Origin: Rhytidiadelphus loreus | Lineage: Eukaryota; Streptophyta; Bryopsida; Hypnales; Hylocomiaceae | Assembly: GCA_947034895.1 (NCBI GenBank) | Contig: OX344764.1 | Span: forward strand, 69,111,348 to 69,175,347 | Reading direction: 5' to 3' | DNA: 64,000 bases | Part shown: positions 1-12,944 of the stretch, one piece after another | How the letters are laid out: every line of letters begins with the position of its first letter | Numbering within the stretch: the stretch's first letter is position 1 | Program-made: the position numbers and the translations under genes | The notes under the pieces: model-generated | Database searches by the model: none | What the model was told of the DNA's origin: nothing | Seen by the model: only the letters and a program-made list of their open reading frames with translations

Positions 1-370
1 AGTCTTATTGGTAAGTTTAAACAAACAGTTAGGTAATTCCGAGAGAATAAATGACATGAGAGTTAGTCAGTTCTAGTGTCTTGTTCATGCAAAACAACAT
101 TTATAAGTATGTATGTGACAAACTGGCACTACAACAAAAGAAGTGTTTTATAACTGCAAAATATGACTGCAGAGAGTCGTAAAATCAAAAAATGACTGAC
201 TACAGTCGTTTGAAAGCAGTGGCTTTAGACATTAGTCATATTGGCAGTCATATAAGTTGAGGGATATAAATAGCCATAATTAGCCATAGTATGCCAACAA
301 GGCGTATATTTTGACTATTTTTGACTTTTTCTTGAGCTTCCCGGATAAATAAAAAAATCCTATGTGAAAT

Positions 371-690
371 ATGACTACGTTGAGTCATATTTTTTGATGA
401 CGTAGAACATGACTGAGGTGAGTCATATTTTTTATTACTGTGGAATATGACTGTGTTGAGTCATATTTTTTGATGACATGAAATATGACTACGGTAAGTT
501 ATATTTTTTGTTATTATGGAATATGACTGCGATGAGTCATATTTTTTGTTGATGTGGAATATGACTCAAGTGAGTCATATTTTTAGCTAATCTTGGAATA
601 TGACTCTCTTGAGTTATATTTTTAGCTAATGTTGAAATATGACTCTCTTGAGTTATGTTTTTGAACAATGTGGAATATGACTCTCGATTG
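371..690. repeat. 38-bp subterminal tandem repeat inside the CACTA element
   Basis: The core ATATGACT recurs at 371, 409, 447, 485, 523, 561, 600, 639 and 677, spaced 38-39 bp. Most units contain a short imperfect palindrome, ATATGACT followed by TGAGTCATAT. In CACTA elements, clustered subterminal motifs of this kind are known transposase-binding sites; that role here is inferred. Confidence 0.85.
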
Positions 691-800
691 GCATATTCTC
701 GATTGGCATATTCTCGGTTGGCATTCTCGGTTGGCATTCTCGGTTGGCATTCTCGGTTGGCATTCTCGGTTGGCATTCTCGGTTGGCATATTCTCGGTTC
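681..800. repeat. 13-bp minisatellite (TTCTCGGTTGGCA)
   Basis: Near-perfect tandem copies of TTCTCGGTTGGCA run through this stretch. The first two units are longer variants (TTCTCGATTGGCATA). It directly follows the 38 bp array inside the CACTA element. The repeat keeps several frames open, so reading frames here are repeat artefacts. Confidence 0.85.
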
Positions 801-1730
801 ACGTGGATGTCATTGATAATTTTATGATTGATTGCAACCATGTTTTGGGAAGCATAGTTATATTTTGGTGTACATACCTATGAGCATTATATGACTATAG
901 GTAGTCATATTTGGGCCAATATATATTATGAAATATAACTTAAGCAAGTGATATTTCAGATGATTAACAATCATATTTCTTAGATTTGTGTGTACTATTT
1001 GTAATTGAGGTTCAAAATAGCTTCAATTACAAACTACAATCAAATTTTTCATACATTTTAAATGGATTTGACACATTGCAATCATACATTAAAATGATTT
1101 AACAATTGAATAAAAGATTTCATGTAGTTAAAAACAAATACATATGATTTTAAAAATATACAAGAAACAATTATATTGGAGAGGGAATATATAAGAAGGA
1201 ATGTGACTCCTTTCAATGACATTTATAATTTATTAGTCACAAATACAAAATATGTATATCACAATGAATTATTTACACAAGTCAATAGAGACTATATTTC
1301 TTACAATAATATGAAGTGAGTTGCAAGTAGCTTCCAATGACTTTGTTTCAATTTTGTTGCCTACATATACAATTAAAGAAATAGGAGGTTAATTTTTAAT
1401 GAACATACAACAAAGTTCAATCTTCAAAAGTTTACAACAATAAAAAAATATGTAATACAAATTTAGGGTAAGAAGAAAAACAATGGTGATGCAAGGAACA
1501 AGAAGAAAAAAGGCAACAAGTGCTAAAAGATAACAACAAATACAAGTTAAGATGCACAAGAAATAATAAGGAGCAACTACTAAGAGGTAACAAGAAACAA
1601 CAAAAAAGAGTTAAGATGCAATAAAAAGAAACAAGAAACAAAAAGAGAGAACAAAAAGTAAGAAATAAGAAGAAGAAAGAATTAAGATGTAAGAAGAAAA
1701 AAATAAGAAGCAAGAATGAAGATGCAACAA

Positions 1731-2025
1731 AACACAACAACTCTAAGAAGTAAGAGTAACTCAAGATGCAACAAAAGACAACAACTAAGAAGCAAGAGTG
1801 AATTCAAGATACAACAAAACACACCAACTAAGAAACAAAAGTGAACTCAAGATACAACAAAACACAACAACTAAGAAACAAGAGTGAACTCAAGATGCAA
1901 CAAAACACAAGAATTAAGAAACAAGAATGAACTCAAAATGCAACAAAACACAACAATTAAGAAACAAGAGTGAATTTAAAATGCAATAAAACACAACAAC
2001 TAAGAAACAAGAGTGAACTCAAAGA
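1731..2025. repeat. 43-bp tandem repeat inside the CACTA element
   Basis: Units beginning (A/G)CAACAAAACACAACAACTAA recur at about 1731, 1768, 1811, 1854, 1897, 1940 and 1983, five of the six intervals being exactly 43 bp. The strand is purine/A-rich and the upstream stretch (1440-1730) is a more degenerate version of the same AAGAA/ACAA-rich sequence. Confidence 0.85.
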
Positions 2026-2112
2026 GACAAGAGACAAGACACAAGAGACAACAAAAGGTAAGGAAAAAAAGTAAAAAGAAGTAATGGTTAGGATTTCAAA
2101 GCCCTAAAAAAA

Positions 2113-2225
2113 TGACGGCTAGGGTTTCAAAACCCTAAAAAGTGGTGGCTAGGGTTTCAAAATCCTTAAAAAGTGGTGGCTAGGGTTTCAAAACTCTTAA
2201 AAAGTGGTGATCAGGTTTCTAAATT
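2113..2225. repeat. About 30-bp tandem repeat (GGCTAGGGTTTCAAAACCCT)
   Basis: Four degenerate copies of GGCTAGGGTTTCAAAACCCT plus an AAAAAGTGGT linker occur in a row, starting at about 2117, 2147 and 2178 with a decayed fourth. Each contains the small palindrome AGGGTTTCAAAACCCT. It is part of the CACTA interior. Confidence 0.75.
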
Positions 2226-2561
2226 TTAAACAATGGCTTGTCTATATTTTTTTTGATTGCCCATGTTTTTCTTAGGTTGCCTCAAAACAAAAAAATATTA
2301 CTACCATGAAAATATGACTAATAATATAAGTCAATGTTCTCAAACAAGTTCCCTACTGTTCCCTATGAAATACTTTGGTGTTTCCAACGGACGTATAATA
2401 TACGCCTGTGAAGTACACGGACAAAAAACGACTGGCAGTCATATTTTGTAGTTATATTTCTCCCCAATGTATTGACCTTCAAGAATATGACTGCGAGTAG
2501 TCGCCAGTCATCCTCAGTCATATTTTTGCAGTCATAAAACATTGTTGTTGTTGTAGTGTGG

Positions 2562-4716
2562 CTAAATAATAGAGTCTAGTCATTTTGAATCAAAATCCAA
2601 TTTGGAAAAGAGTTAGGTATGTTATTCTAAATATTGCAAGTAATTTTGAGATTACAAGCCATCTGCAGACGAAGATGGATGAAAAGGTGATTGGAGCATA
2701 CAGAAAAGTGATTTTCTAGGTCAAAGCATGCCAGGAGGTCAAATTGAGATTCGACTATCTAAGATTCCCCTGGTATTAAAAATGATTTCCTCCTCGGCTA
2801 GAAATTATTCAAATTTATTATATTTAAATAAGTGCAACATGAGCATGAAACTTGCATTTCGATTCTAGGAATGTCCAAGATGTTATTCCAAAAGTTTCAA
2901 AGTATTGAAAAATACCATATTGACTCCATGGGAAGTCAACTACTTAAAAATGCATTACTAAATTCTTAGAAATTACAAATGTTGCGATAAAATCTCACTA
3001 AAAATTGGGATAGAGTTTTGTGTGCTAATAAAGAGCCCCATTAAGTTTGAAAACATTCAGACATTCCCAAGAACTAGAATGAAGACCGACACCGAATTTC
3101 ACAAAAATTTACAACTTAGCGGTGGATTGACTAGCATACTAGGAGCTAACAATGTCCGTATGGAGCAAATTAAGGTCAATTTTTACTCCCATAAACATTC
3201 TGAACCATTTTAGTTAGACAATTTCATCAAAAAGCTCAAACTCCAAAAATTAGAGTTCTGACTTTTATTTGGAGTTACCGTGACTTAAAATTGCACCTTA
3301 AAACGGCTAAGGTAGCAAGGAGAAGGGGTCCTTGAGGCTAATTGAAGTCTTCTGAACACAATACCGCAATTGGTTTTTGATTTTGAGTTGTCCCCTAAAA
3401 GATAGAGAGGATCAGCCCTTAGTTTGACTTTTTTATAGTAATTTGTGATTAATCTACGGTGATTTTACAAATATCTTTTGAAAAATCAAAGATTAGATTT
3501 GCTCAAGATCTCTTTGCTTGCATAAAAAGCCTACTTTGAACTAAAGAAAGACAATTTGAAATTGACTTAGAATTAATTTGCAAAATATCTAAGTTAATTA
3601 GGTTAATTTCAAAATATCTTTAGAATAAGATCTTGGATTTGATTTTCCATAGATCTAATAGCTAAATGGAGGGGATTCTAGAGGTTTCCACCATTAAACA
3701 AAGATTATTTTGCAAATTACATTAGAATAGTTTAAAAAAATATCTAAGTAGGAAGTAAGAGTTTTTTTAGCAACAACCTACCGAGGAGGGATCAAAAACG
3801 AGTATAAAAGGCCCTTCCTCGAGGTTGTCGGTGGCCCTCATTCTCATTCTCTTATTTTGTTCTTGTTGTTTTTATGCTACCGACACGTTGTCAGAGCACT
3901 TTTTAAAGCCAAGAATTGGCTATTTGATTTGATTTCTTTTGTTCCCGCACGGCAAAGCTTTGACCTCGAAACAAATTGACCTCGAAACAAATTGACCTTG
4001 AACGGGAACAAGTTTGGGAAAAAGCCCTTGGCTTGTTGGGTTATTTAAGTCCAACCCCACACACAAATGACTCCTTTACTTTCCGCCAAAATTTGCTCAA
4101 AGATTCTTTATGCTAAATTGCTAAATTATGGATTTTTAAGTCACTCGTTGAAAGTTTAGTTTGATAGTTAGTTTTGTTTTAGTTTAGCTTTGCTTTGCTA
4201 GTTATTAAATAAAAAAACCCAAATCATTTAGTTTAGTTTGTTTTCCCTAGTTATTATCCCTAAAATTCATTAGTTAGAATTTGCTTGTTAGTTGCTTTAG
4301 AAAAACATCCAAATCACTAGTTAGTATTCAAAAGCCTCAAATCAAAAGCCTCAAATCACTAGTTAGATTTCATAGAATTGCTTGCTTTAGTCATTATCCA
4401 AAATCCAAAAAACAATTAGTTAAGAGTTGCTTTGTTTTAGAAGTAGTTAAATCCCCAAAACTAGCTTACTTGATCTCTTTCATTTTAATTAGTTTAGTTT
4501 TGTTGTTTTTCTTTCTTCCCAATTCACCCATTTTCTTATTGGAATTTTAGAACCAATCCAAAGATTAGAATCGTAGCCAAATCACATCAGAATAAGGAGC
4601 CAAACCACATCAAGAGAAGATGAACTAATGGAAGTTCTCAAAGTCTTGAATGTATGGGTGAGGTTCCGACTGAAATTTGGGCCGAAATTGGACCATGGGG
4701 ACTGAAATTTGGCCAA
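2562..4716. other. Intergenic DNA without a supportable gene
   Basis: No reading frame here looks like protein. Visible items are a TATA-type sequence near 3810, a 16 bp direct duplication of GACCTCGAAACAAATT near 3962-3993, a short inverted pair (TTGTTCCCG near 3940, CGGGAACAAG near 4001), and a degenerate TTAGTTTTG-rich tract at 4140-4500. Confidence 0.6.
3800..3900 (+). promoter_or_regulatory. Promoter-like TATA segment, possibly an LTR remnant
   Basis: GAGTATAAAAGGCCC occurs at about 3810, followed by a pyrimidine-rich CTCATTCTCATTCTC stretch, as in a plant RNA polymerase II core promoter. No gene follows. A downstream GTTGTCAGAGCA weakly resembles a retrotransposon primer-binding site (TGGTATCAGAGC), so a decayed LTR is possible. 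No second LTR is visible, so confidence is low. Confidence 0.3.
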
Positions 4717-4719
4717 CTG

Positions 4720-4827
4720 CACTACTAGAAAACGCTGAAATTTCAACACAACTCTGTTGATTTGGTCGCGTTGTTCCGGTCACTATACAACCAAACTCTG
4801 TTGAAATTTCAGTGTTTTCTAGTAGTG
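4720..4827. mobile_element. 108-bp CACTA-ended fold-back MITE
   Basis: The ends CACTACTAGAAAAC and GTTTTCTAGTAGTG are inverted and extend to about 29 bp arms (GCTGAAATTTCAACA inside). A perfect 3 bp duplication CTG (4717-4719, 4828-4830) flanks it. The inside contains TGTTGATTTGGTCGCGTTGT, which also occurs in the 10090-10234 element. This is a non-coding miniature CACTA relative. Confidence 0.9.
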
Positions 4828-5470
4828 CTGGTATGTGTTTTTGATGCTTTGGGGTTTGGTTTGGTTGTTCAAGTCCTAACCAATAATAACGCGCCATGTG
4901 GCAACGAGAAGTACTCACTGGTCAGTACTCAAGGGAGCTAGGCAGTGAGTGGAGGTGTTGGGAGAGTCCAGACAAGGTGAAGATAGAAGAGTTGGGCCAT
5001 CAAAGGTCAACTTCGATACAATTTGGTGAAGTCCAAGCCACCAAGTCATTCAACTGTTGAACTGGAAAATTAAAATTGTAACTTGCCATGTTCGTATACT
5101 AACCTGTGATTTTTTACATGCTGAGGTCGACAACCAACCAACTAACAACTGAATTGACTTTGATCTAATTTGATTGATTAGACATACATTACCAACCCAA
5201 CAATCAAACTTTGAAGGAGACAAGTGAAGTGAAGAAAACAAGTGAAGTTGAAAGTTGAAGAGACCTAGGGCCTCCTTACATGTATCGGTCATTGGAGAAC
5301 TTTCACAACGGGTGCTACAGTGAAAAAAAGCCATTGCACTTTAATTTGGACCTGGTAGGTGGGAATGGAGACAATAAAAAATTTTCACATATTAGATTCC
5401 CTAGTCTCCACCAATGAAGTTGTCCACTAGTATCCGTGAAACTTCAACTCCTCCTTTCCCGCTTGCCTAC

Positions 5471-5560
5471 TCTGGCAAGACCATCGATGGAGCCACTTTT
5501 GTCTTCTTGCTTGAAGTAGAGGAAAGTTTGCCCACCGAGTGAGCGTGTAAGCTAGCCCTT
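5471..5560. repeat. Dispersed repeat fragment, copy 1
   Basis: The block GGAGCCACTTTTGTCTTCTT followed by GCTTGAA and, after a gap, GAGC(A/G)TGTAA is shared with 47218-47305 in the same orientation. It probably descends from one transposon family; no coding sequence or termini were found with it. Confidence 0.6.
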
Positions 5561-7589
5561 AGAAGTGACAATTAAGAAGAAGGAGAAGGTTAGATACTCT
5601 CGGAAGAAAGTTCGGAATTAAAAATCATTAAGGTAGCATCTCACTATTCATTTGGCATTGTTCTTGGTTTTGTTCGTTTTTCCTATTCATCTGACTATTC
5701 ACGTGGGCCTTGGTTTTGTTTTGTTGTGCTTTTCCTATTCATTTCTTATTCATTTTAGATTAGTTTTGGTTTTTATTCCGTTACTATTCATTTACTATTC
5801 ATTTTGGGATAATTTTTTGTTTTTTATTCTTTCTTTACTATTCATTTACTATTCATTTGGAATAATTTTTTGGTTTTATTCCTTTTACTATTGAAGAATT
5901 TGATTTTTCCATCAATTAGTATTTTTAGAAGGAATTGGTCAGGTCATGGTTGATTTAGGTTTTGTTTTATTAGGCCTAACAAGCCAAATAGAAAAAGACA
6001 AAAAGTCAACAAAAATGTTAAATTAATCCAACAAAAATAATAAACTAATGAATAACAAACAAATTTAACTATTCATTGGAATATTATTAGAATTGAAAGA
6101 TATTAATCTTTTAAATTGATTCTTAAATAAAATAAACCTTCAAGGTAGTTGGAAATAGGGCCTTGAAGTTTATTTTATATCAAAGAGTTGTTTTAGAAAC
6201 CAACTAAAAACCACTAGAAATTTAATGTAAATTCCTAAACTCAAAGGATTTAAGTTAAAAACTTTAAACTAACCACCTTTTGTAGGAAATTAGCTAGGAA
6301 GAATGTAGGAAAGAGATTTTTCTAAACATTTTGACACCGAATTTTCATCAAGCAGATGGAGCACACATGATAGCGGATGATGGATATTTTGAGTCTATTA
6401 TATTGGTAATTTGTGATAAGGGGACCATGGGTACAATGGACATAGAGGCATGTTAGTCTTTTCTTTTTCTTTGTTTTTTCTTTAAATTGAAGTTAGAATT
6501 GTTCCTTTTAGAAGTTAGTTTTTAGATTAAAATTTAGAACCTAGTAGGTAAGTTTTAGAGGCTTCCAAAACCAAATCACACTTAAAAATCAACCAAACAA
6601 CGAAGAAGTTACCAACAATTGAATTTAACCATAAAGTTAGATGAGAATTGAAGGTTTATATCCAAAGGAATCTTAAAGAATCTTTTAAGGAAAGAATCTA
6701 TAAATATTCCAAAATCCTTTTTACTTTAAAAAATATTTTATTTTTTAAGGATAAAAATTTGGATGAAATTTGAGACTAATATTGGATGAAAAACATCCAA
6801 ATAGGTTTAAATTCCAATCAATCTTTAAAATCCAAAACGTAAAAGAACTGATAATATAACCCTAGAATTTAGAATTATTTAGAATTAATTTTCTATTTTA
6901 GATTAGTGGATGAAGTTTTTAGCACAAGTAAGGGGCCGAAATTCAACCCATGATAACTTTTGCTAGGAATCTCAAAATCTAACTTTCTTTACCATTTTGG
7001 GAAGGAAAAGTTATATTCTACTAGGATGCTTAGATTAGATTTTGTTTTCTTTTTCCCATTTAACTTCCTATAACGTTTTAAGTAATTAACAAATAGTGTT
7101 TTTTTAGAATTAGTGGAATTTTACAGGATTATCAGTCACAAAAAAGTATCCATTGTTTGGTAGGCAAACACTTAACTAGTAATCACCCAACCAGGAGTAA
7201 ATCTCCAACAAAACAGCCGCTAGAGCCTATGTGTAACTTTCTGACTCAAGGGTGGAGTTAGAAACGCCCACAACTTCCAAGGAGAGCAAAAGTACAAAGT
7301 TAGCATTGCTATGCCACTTAGGTGTCAATTGCTCATTGAGCAATTGAGTTAATAAAGATGATAAGATCAATGTTGACGTAGACAAAGTTTGTTCATGAAC
7401 TTCTAATTCAACTTGTGAATGAAAAACAACCCAATTGTCCTAAATGACTATATTGCTTAAGCAAGCAATAAGTTCACAATGAACTGTGATTTTCCATAAG
7501 TTGCACCAATAATTTATATCCTAAATGACTAAAAAAATACTCATAAATGCATGCATATCCATTTGTTTCTAATGATTACACTTGTTATT

Positions 7590-7890
7590 ATCTTGGTATT
7601 GTTTGGTAACTATCATCATCTTGGAATTGTCTCACTTCATATAACTTATCATCATCTTGAAGTTATCTAGTTCTAGCGTGCTTGCCGGGGTGCTTGCCAT
7701 AATCTTGGAATCTAACTTCCAATTTAACATACTTGTCATCATCTTGAAATTGTCTAATTCCAATACACTTGTTGTCATCTTGGAGTTACAAAATTCTAGT
7801 GTATTTGCTATAATCTTGGCACTATCATATTTGATTGTACTAATCGATTGTCATCTTGGCATTTTCTAATTCCACTCCACAAAACATCAT
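7590..7890. repeat. Degenerate tandem repeat of about 36 bp
   Basis: Units of the form CTTGTCATCATCTTGGAATT then GTCTAATTCCA repeat with drift (ATCTTG at about 7590, 7617, 7653, 7702 and onward). The array explains an open frame here that has no protein character. Confidence 0.55.
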
Positions 7891-10089
7891 TTTGAATATA
7901 TTTGACTCTATTCTCTACATCGACACAAGCCATAGCCAAATATAATCATAATATGTATATAATCCAATATGTTCATCCATCCATTTTTCATAAAAATGTG
8001 ATCAAGGCCTGTAGCAATTCTTGCATCTTCATATCATGGGATGGATGTTTGACAATTTACCTTTAACCCTTAAAAGTCTTCTACATCTCCAAAGTGGATA
8101 TGCCTTGGTCAAAGTTCATTGTACCTTTCCAAATATCCAAATTTTGTTTTGATTTAAATTTAGAAAATGAAGTGGATTAAGTTATATTTTTCTTCCATTT
8201 CAAAATTTTGATAAAATTCAAAAATTGAATCGAATATTCCAGTTCAAAGCTCCAAGTTAATACAATATTGTATTAACTTCATTTGTATTTTCTTCTTGAA
8301 CAATAATTTTTAATTTTATATGATAATTTATTGATTTTCATTCTAATCTTCATTTTTGCTCAAAATCTCAAGGTTATTGCATTATAAAATCTAGTTGAAA
8401 TAATTTTATGTACATATTATACTATTAAAAAATGACTATAATTTGATTTTTCCACCAAAAATTCTCAAGAAATCAACTTTTCTAGGAGAACTATTGATTC
8501 AAACATAAAAATGATCATAATTTTATCAATCAATTTTACAATGGTTAAGTTTAACTTGATAGTGGTGATTTAAATGAAGGTCATGACTATGGGGATTTTG
8601 GATTTGAAAAGAAAACAATTACTTTAAAAATTTGCACACTATTCTTTATGGCTACTTTTAACACTCAAAAAAATTCAAACCAACCTCCAAAGACCCAACC
8701 AATCATTTTATAGTTGCTACCCAATTTTTGACAACATTTCAAGCCCAAAAAAATTCTTTTATCAAAATTTACATTTCTTGTGTAGACTAGATTGGATCAT
8801 CTTTCATATTTTGATTCAAAACTAAGATTACTATGGTTAAACAAAATTATAATGTAGATAGTATTTCTCATTATCAAATCTTATACCATTTCTTACAAAT
8901 AAATTGAAATTGAAATTGAAATTTTGACCAATCATTAAAAATTTCAAATGCTAAATATAAAAATTATATTTTTGATGAATTTTTAAAGTTAAATCTCTAA
9001 AATTCATTTGAAGCAAATCAATAAATAGTTTTAAAATTTTGACTACATGGATGTATCGTATACTTTCTACTCTTCATGCTTTACATTGTCTTTTTTAATG
9101 TTAATTTCAAAAAAACTATATAATATATGTTTTATAATACATTTGTATTTGTCCAAATTCCTTGGATCTTAGGAATTAATTGGATTTTTTTGGTTTATAT
9201 TTAATAGTTTATTCTCATTTATTAATTAAAATTTTATAACAACTATAATTTATTATAAAACTAATAAAGTATTTTTCACATTGATAGATAACTCATTGTT
9301 TCATGTAACTAAACATTACTTTGAAATTTGTATACTACAAATATATGTAATATAACAAATAATTTAAAAAGATAAATTGAGCTCAAGTGTTATGACATTT
9401 GATGGATGAATGCATTGATGGATGAACTAATTCATAATGAAATGTACACTAATATACAAGCAAAGATTGCTTGAAAATAGGTATCTCTAGATGGTGGATT
9501 TGTGCACTAGAGTTAGGCAACTCCACTTGGATGACAAGTGCACTGCAATGCCTAAAGATAGATATATCTCAAAACGGTGGATTTCTTCATTGGAATTAAA
9601 CAACTTCCAAATAAAGACGAGTGTGTTGGAACTTGGAGTTAGACAACTCTAAGTGGAAGATCAAGATATGGATAAGATATAAATTCATACTTAGAATACT
9701 TCTAAGTATAATTAGGACTTCTACTTTAGTAGATGGTTCTAGATAGAACCAAGAATAGAAACTTAAAAAGCTAAAGGTAGAAAAGAAGTCAAGCTAGTCA
9801 ATCTTAAAGACTAATAGTTTTCCTATTATTGATATTCTCTATTATATAAAAAGGAGCTTGGAGGTGAGGAAAACTTTTTTTGTAGATTGACCTCTCTTTG
9901 AAGATTGATTTTTCTATAGTTGGGTGGTTAATTGGAGCTCTTTGTAAAAGCATTCTTATTAATAAGGATATTTTTGTGTTCCTAAGTGGGGTCTATTGTG
10001 GGAGGTTTGTAACATTAGGAACCAATGTACCACCTTAAGATTGTTAGAGTGAAGGCAATGTCTTTTTCATCATAAGATTAAAAGTTATT

Positions 10090-10234
10090 CACTTGTAGAA
10101 AACGTAGGAATTCTGACAGAATTTTGTTGATTTGGTCGCGTTGTTCTAATAACTGTTATGTTGATTTCAATAGAAATCTATTAACGTGACCAAATCAACA
10201 GAATTTGTTAGAATTCCTACGTTTTCTACCAGTG
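10090..10234. mobile_element. 145-bp CACTA-ended fold-back MITE
   Basis: The left end CACTTGTAGAAAACGTAGGA and the right end (other strand) CACTGGTAGAAAACGTAGGA start inverted arms of about 50 bp with few mismatches. A perfect 3 bp duplication ATT (10087-10089, 10235-10237) flanks it. It shares the inner TGTTGATTTGGTCGCGTTGT with the element at 4720-4827 but differs in the outer arm. Confidence 0.9.
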
Positions 10235-11726
10235 ATTGTATGTGACAAAAGGTCAAGGATTGTTTTCTGCCCTTCAACATTGACTACTTAAAATAGTACC
10301 AATTAAAATTGAAAAGCAAGTTAGAATAAGGTTGTAAGTTTTTTCAATAAAAGTAAAAAGTAAGTGGTGGAGTTTGGTGATTGATTTAATCGACAAAATT
10401 AACAACATAAAAGGGTGGTTGCATGAAACACTTGTCTTTTTTTTGTCCCTTTGGCTTTGAACGAGTGGTTTTTTAGCTATAAATGTTGTAGTATATGTCC
10501 AATGTATGTGCTACTTGTAGACAATGAATATTTTTTGTATTTAAAAAAAGAAATCTATTTTTTAAAATTCCCTAATTGGATGTCTACCTTGCCATTTTAG
10601 AGATTTTTAGTCCTATTTTTGACTTGAAAATGCAAATTCAAAGTTGAACATTGGAGAAATAATTTTTGTACTAAGATTATATGCGATGACAACAAGGTTT
10701 TATGCAAATTGTGACATATGTGGTAGGCTTATGGGCTCAAAGGGTTTAAAGTATGTGTCCTTAGTGCAAAGATTGAAATGAGAATTTTTTTGGTTTTAAA
10801 AGTATTTGGTGCAAGTCAAGTGTGTTGAAGTGTAGAAAAATAGCCATTTTAAAATTCATTTTAATTATTATTTTTAAATCATTAAAAATCAAAATGTTCA
10901 AAAATCCATTTTCTACCAATTTTTGGTCCCCCAACTTTGTAGTGGTCCGTAGTAGTTAGTAGTAGTATATAAAGATTGGAATGATTTGTTATGTTTTTTT
11001 TATTGATTTTTAAATAATTTTTTAATATTCTTTTTAAATAATTTTTAAATGATTTTTTAGTTCATTTCATGACTTAAATTACACTATTCCCACACAATAC
11101 TTATAGCTATGGTATCGTATATGAAGGTCTGATTTAGCACTTAAGTTCGGCAATTGAATTTCCACGTTAGATTCTTAGGAGGCTACTTGACCTCAAATCA
11201 TTCACAAGATGATATGTGACAATTTTTTGAAAGAAAATTAAGATTAATCACTTGAGTTTGGTGATTGTCATAATCAATAAAATTCATATTTTGAAATATT
11301 GTTTTAAAATTCGTATTCATATTCCACTTTAATAGTTTGATGTTCATACATCAGAGGTGTCGATAAAGAGTCCTTTAAAAGTAATTTATTTTTTTGATGT
11401 ACCAACAAAGAAATACTAGTGGTAATTGGTGTTTATAATGGGGCAACAAAATTTTTTTTGGAGTGATAGTAATGTCCATTTCCATCATGGGATTGAAGCT
11501 ACGTCACATATCAATAGTAACGTCCTTTTCTCTCACAAAATTGACAAGGAATTGAAACTACCACATGTCAAAAGGTAAAGTACAATTCTTTGCCCTTTCA
11601 ACACTGACTTGCACAAGACTAAAAGATAAGAGTGAGATAGACCTCACAAATTACAAGGTTTAGATTTTTTTGAAAGGAAGTTAAGAGTGATCAGTTGAGT
11701 TTGGTGATTGTTATATTCAATAAAAC

Positions 11727-12100
11727 TAATGTGCCATGTGTTGGTGCCACAATAAAAATAAAAATAAATTTGTAATTTGTAAAAGTTTGAAATTCATTAT
11801 CTTTAATGTATGAAGGAGTGCATGAGCTTTGTTGCGGTGTGAGAGGTTGTATTCTTGATATGAATAGAAAGTTTTGTTTGAAAAGAAGTGCAAGGTTATG
11901 TTTCATGGCACTTAGACATGCAATGTGAAAGTTATGATTTTTTCAAAATAAAAGATAATTTAATTCAATTTTTAAATTTAAATATAATTAAAAAATCCAT
12001 AACTTTCACACCATAGGTCCAAATGCCACCAAACAAAGTCCGTGCACCCCTCTTCCGAGAGAGCTTTCCAATGGTACCAGAACATGGCTTCTTAGATCTT
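11727..12100. repeat. Helitron-like repeat relics in both orientations
   Basis: The minus-strand relic has the family's GTGGCA...GGCACATTAG-T end at 11727 and the CAAAGTCCGTGCACCCCTCT block at 12033-12055. A plus-orientation piece lies between them (GGAGTGCATGAGCTTTGTT near 11815). The result is a partial palindrome around AACTTTCACACC. Related copies are at 19391-19640, 50665-51130 and about 54290-54420. Confidence 0.5.
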
Positions 12101-12789
12101 AGCATATAAAATAAAATAAAACAAATAAACAAACAATCTATTTTTAAATATAGATTAATATTCCAAAGATATTATTTTTTAGTTTGTATTTATATTCTAT
12201 TTTTACATTGGTTTGATGTCCATCCAAATATAAAAGTCCTTTAAAAATGGTTTATTTTTTTGACTTCCCTATGAAGAATAACTAGTGGTAACTTGGTGTT
12301 TACAATGTACTAACAAAAAACTTCTTGGATTGATAGCAATGTCCATTTCCATCGTGGGATTGAAGCTACGTCATGTCAATAGCAATGTCCTTTTTCAATC
12401 ACTTGAACCGATAGGATTGTTAGTGAATTGAAACTATCACATGTCAAGAGGTAAAGTACAATTCTTTGTTCCTTCAACATTGGCTTGCGCAAGACTAAAA
12501 GACAATAGTAAGAAAGACCTCACACAACACAAAGTTGTAATTTTTTTGAAAGAATGTTAAGAGTGATCAATTGAATCCAGTGACAATTGTCATAACTCAT
12601 GTCATAATTGATGAAATTAATATTTTTTGGGAATGGCTATTATAGCTACTTTTGGGTGCATTGTCACAATGCATCCAAATTCCAATTAAAATTTTTAATT
12701 GGATTTTCATTCCCTCCCCCTTCCCCCGCCTTCTTGTAATTTTAAAAAAGGAATGCAATTGACAAACAATATGGGATAAGCAACATCCC

Positions 12790-12940
12790 GTATCTTGTAT
12801 CGTATTGTATCTGCATCCATATTCAATATTGTATTGTACATGTATTCAATATAGTATCGTATTTGTATCTGTATTCACATTCTATATTATTGTGTAATCG
12901 TATCCGTACCTAGTATTCATTTTGGTATCCGTATTCATAT
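12790..12940. repeat. GTATC/GTATTC low-complexity repeat
   Basis: Degenerate copies of GTATCNGTATTCATATT run up to the left boundary of the hAT-like element. The pattern is irregular and non-coding. Confidence 0.6.
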
Positions 12941-12944
12941 TGAT

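Larger units (their letters stand above)
127..2558. mobile_element. Non-autonomous CACTA (EnSpm-type) DNA transposon
   Basis: The left end begins CACTACAACAAAAGAAGTG and the right end, read on the other strand, begins CACTACAACAACAACAATG. Both continue into a TTTTAT(A/G)ACTGCAAAA-type stretch, giving about 44 bp of imperfect terminal inverted repeat. A perfect 3 bp target duplication (TGG at 124-126 and 2559-2561) flanks it. CACTA termini with a 3 bp duplication define the CACTA superfamily. The inside has no transposase reading frame; it is made of subterminal and internal tandem repeats (38, 13, 43 and about 30 bp units, listed separately). It would need an autonomous relative to move. Both boundaries are seen directly, so the call is firm. 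Confidence 0.9.
4831..10086. other. AT-rich intergenic DNA without a supportable gene
   Basis: No exon-like stretch is visible on either strand. Low-complexity tracts rich in ACTATTCATTT (5640-5900) and a degenerate repeat (7590-7890) keep some frames open by chance. The only recognisable shared block is at 5471-5560, related to 47218-47305. Confidence 0.6.

Noticed and set aside
1432..1764. 110-codon Leu/Phe/Ser-rich minus-strand frame
   Set aside because: It is produced by AAGAA/ACAA-type tandem repeats inside the CACTA element, not by a gene.
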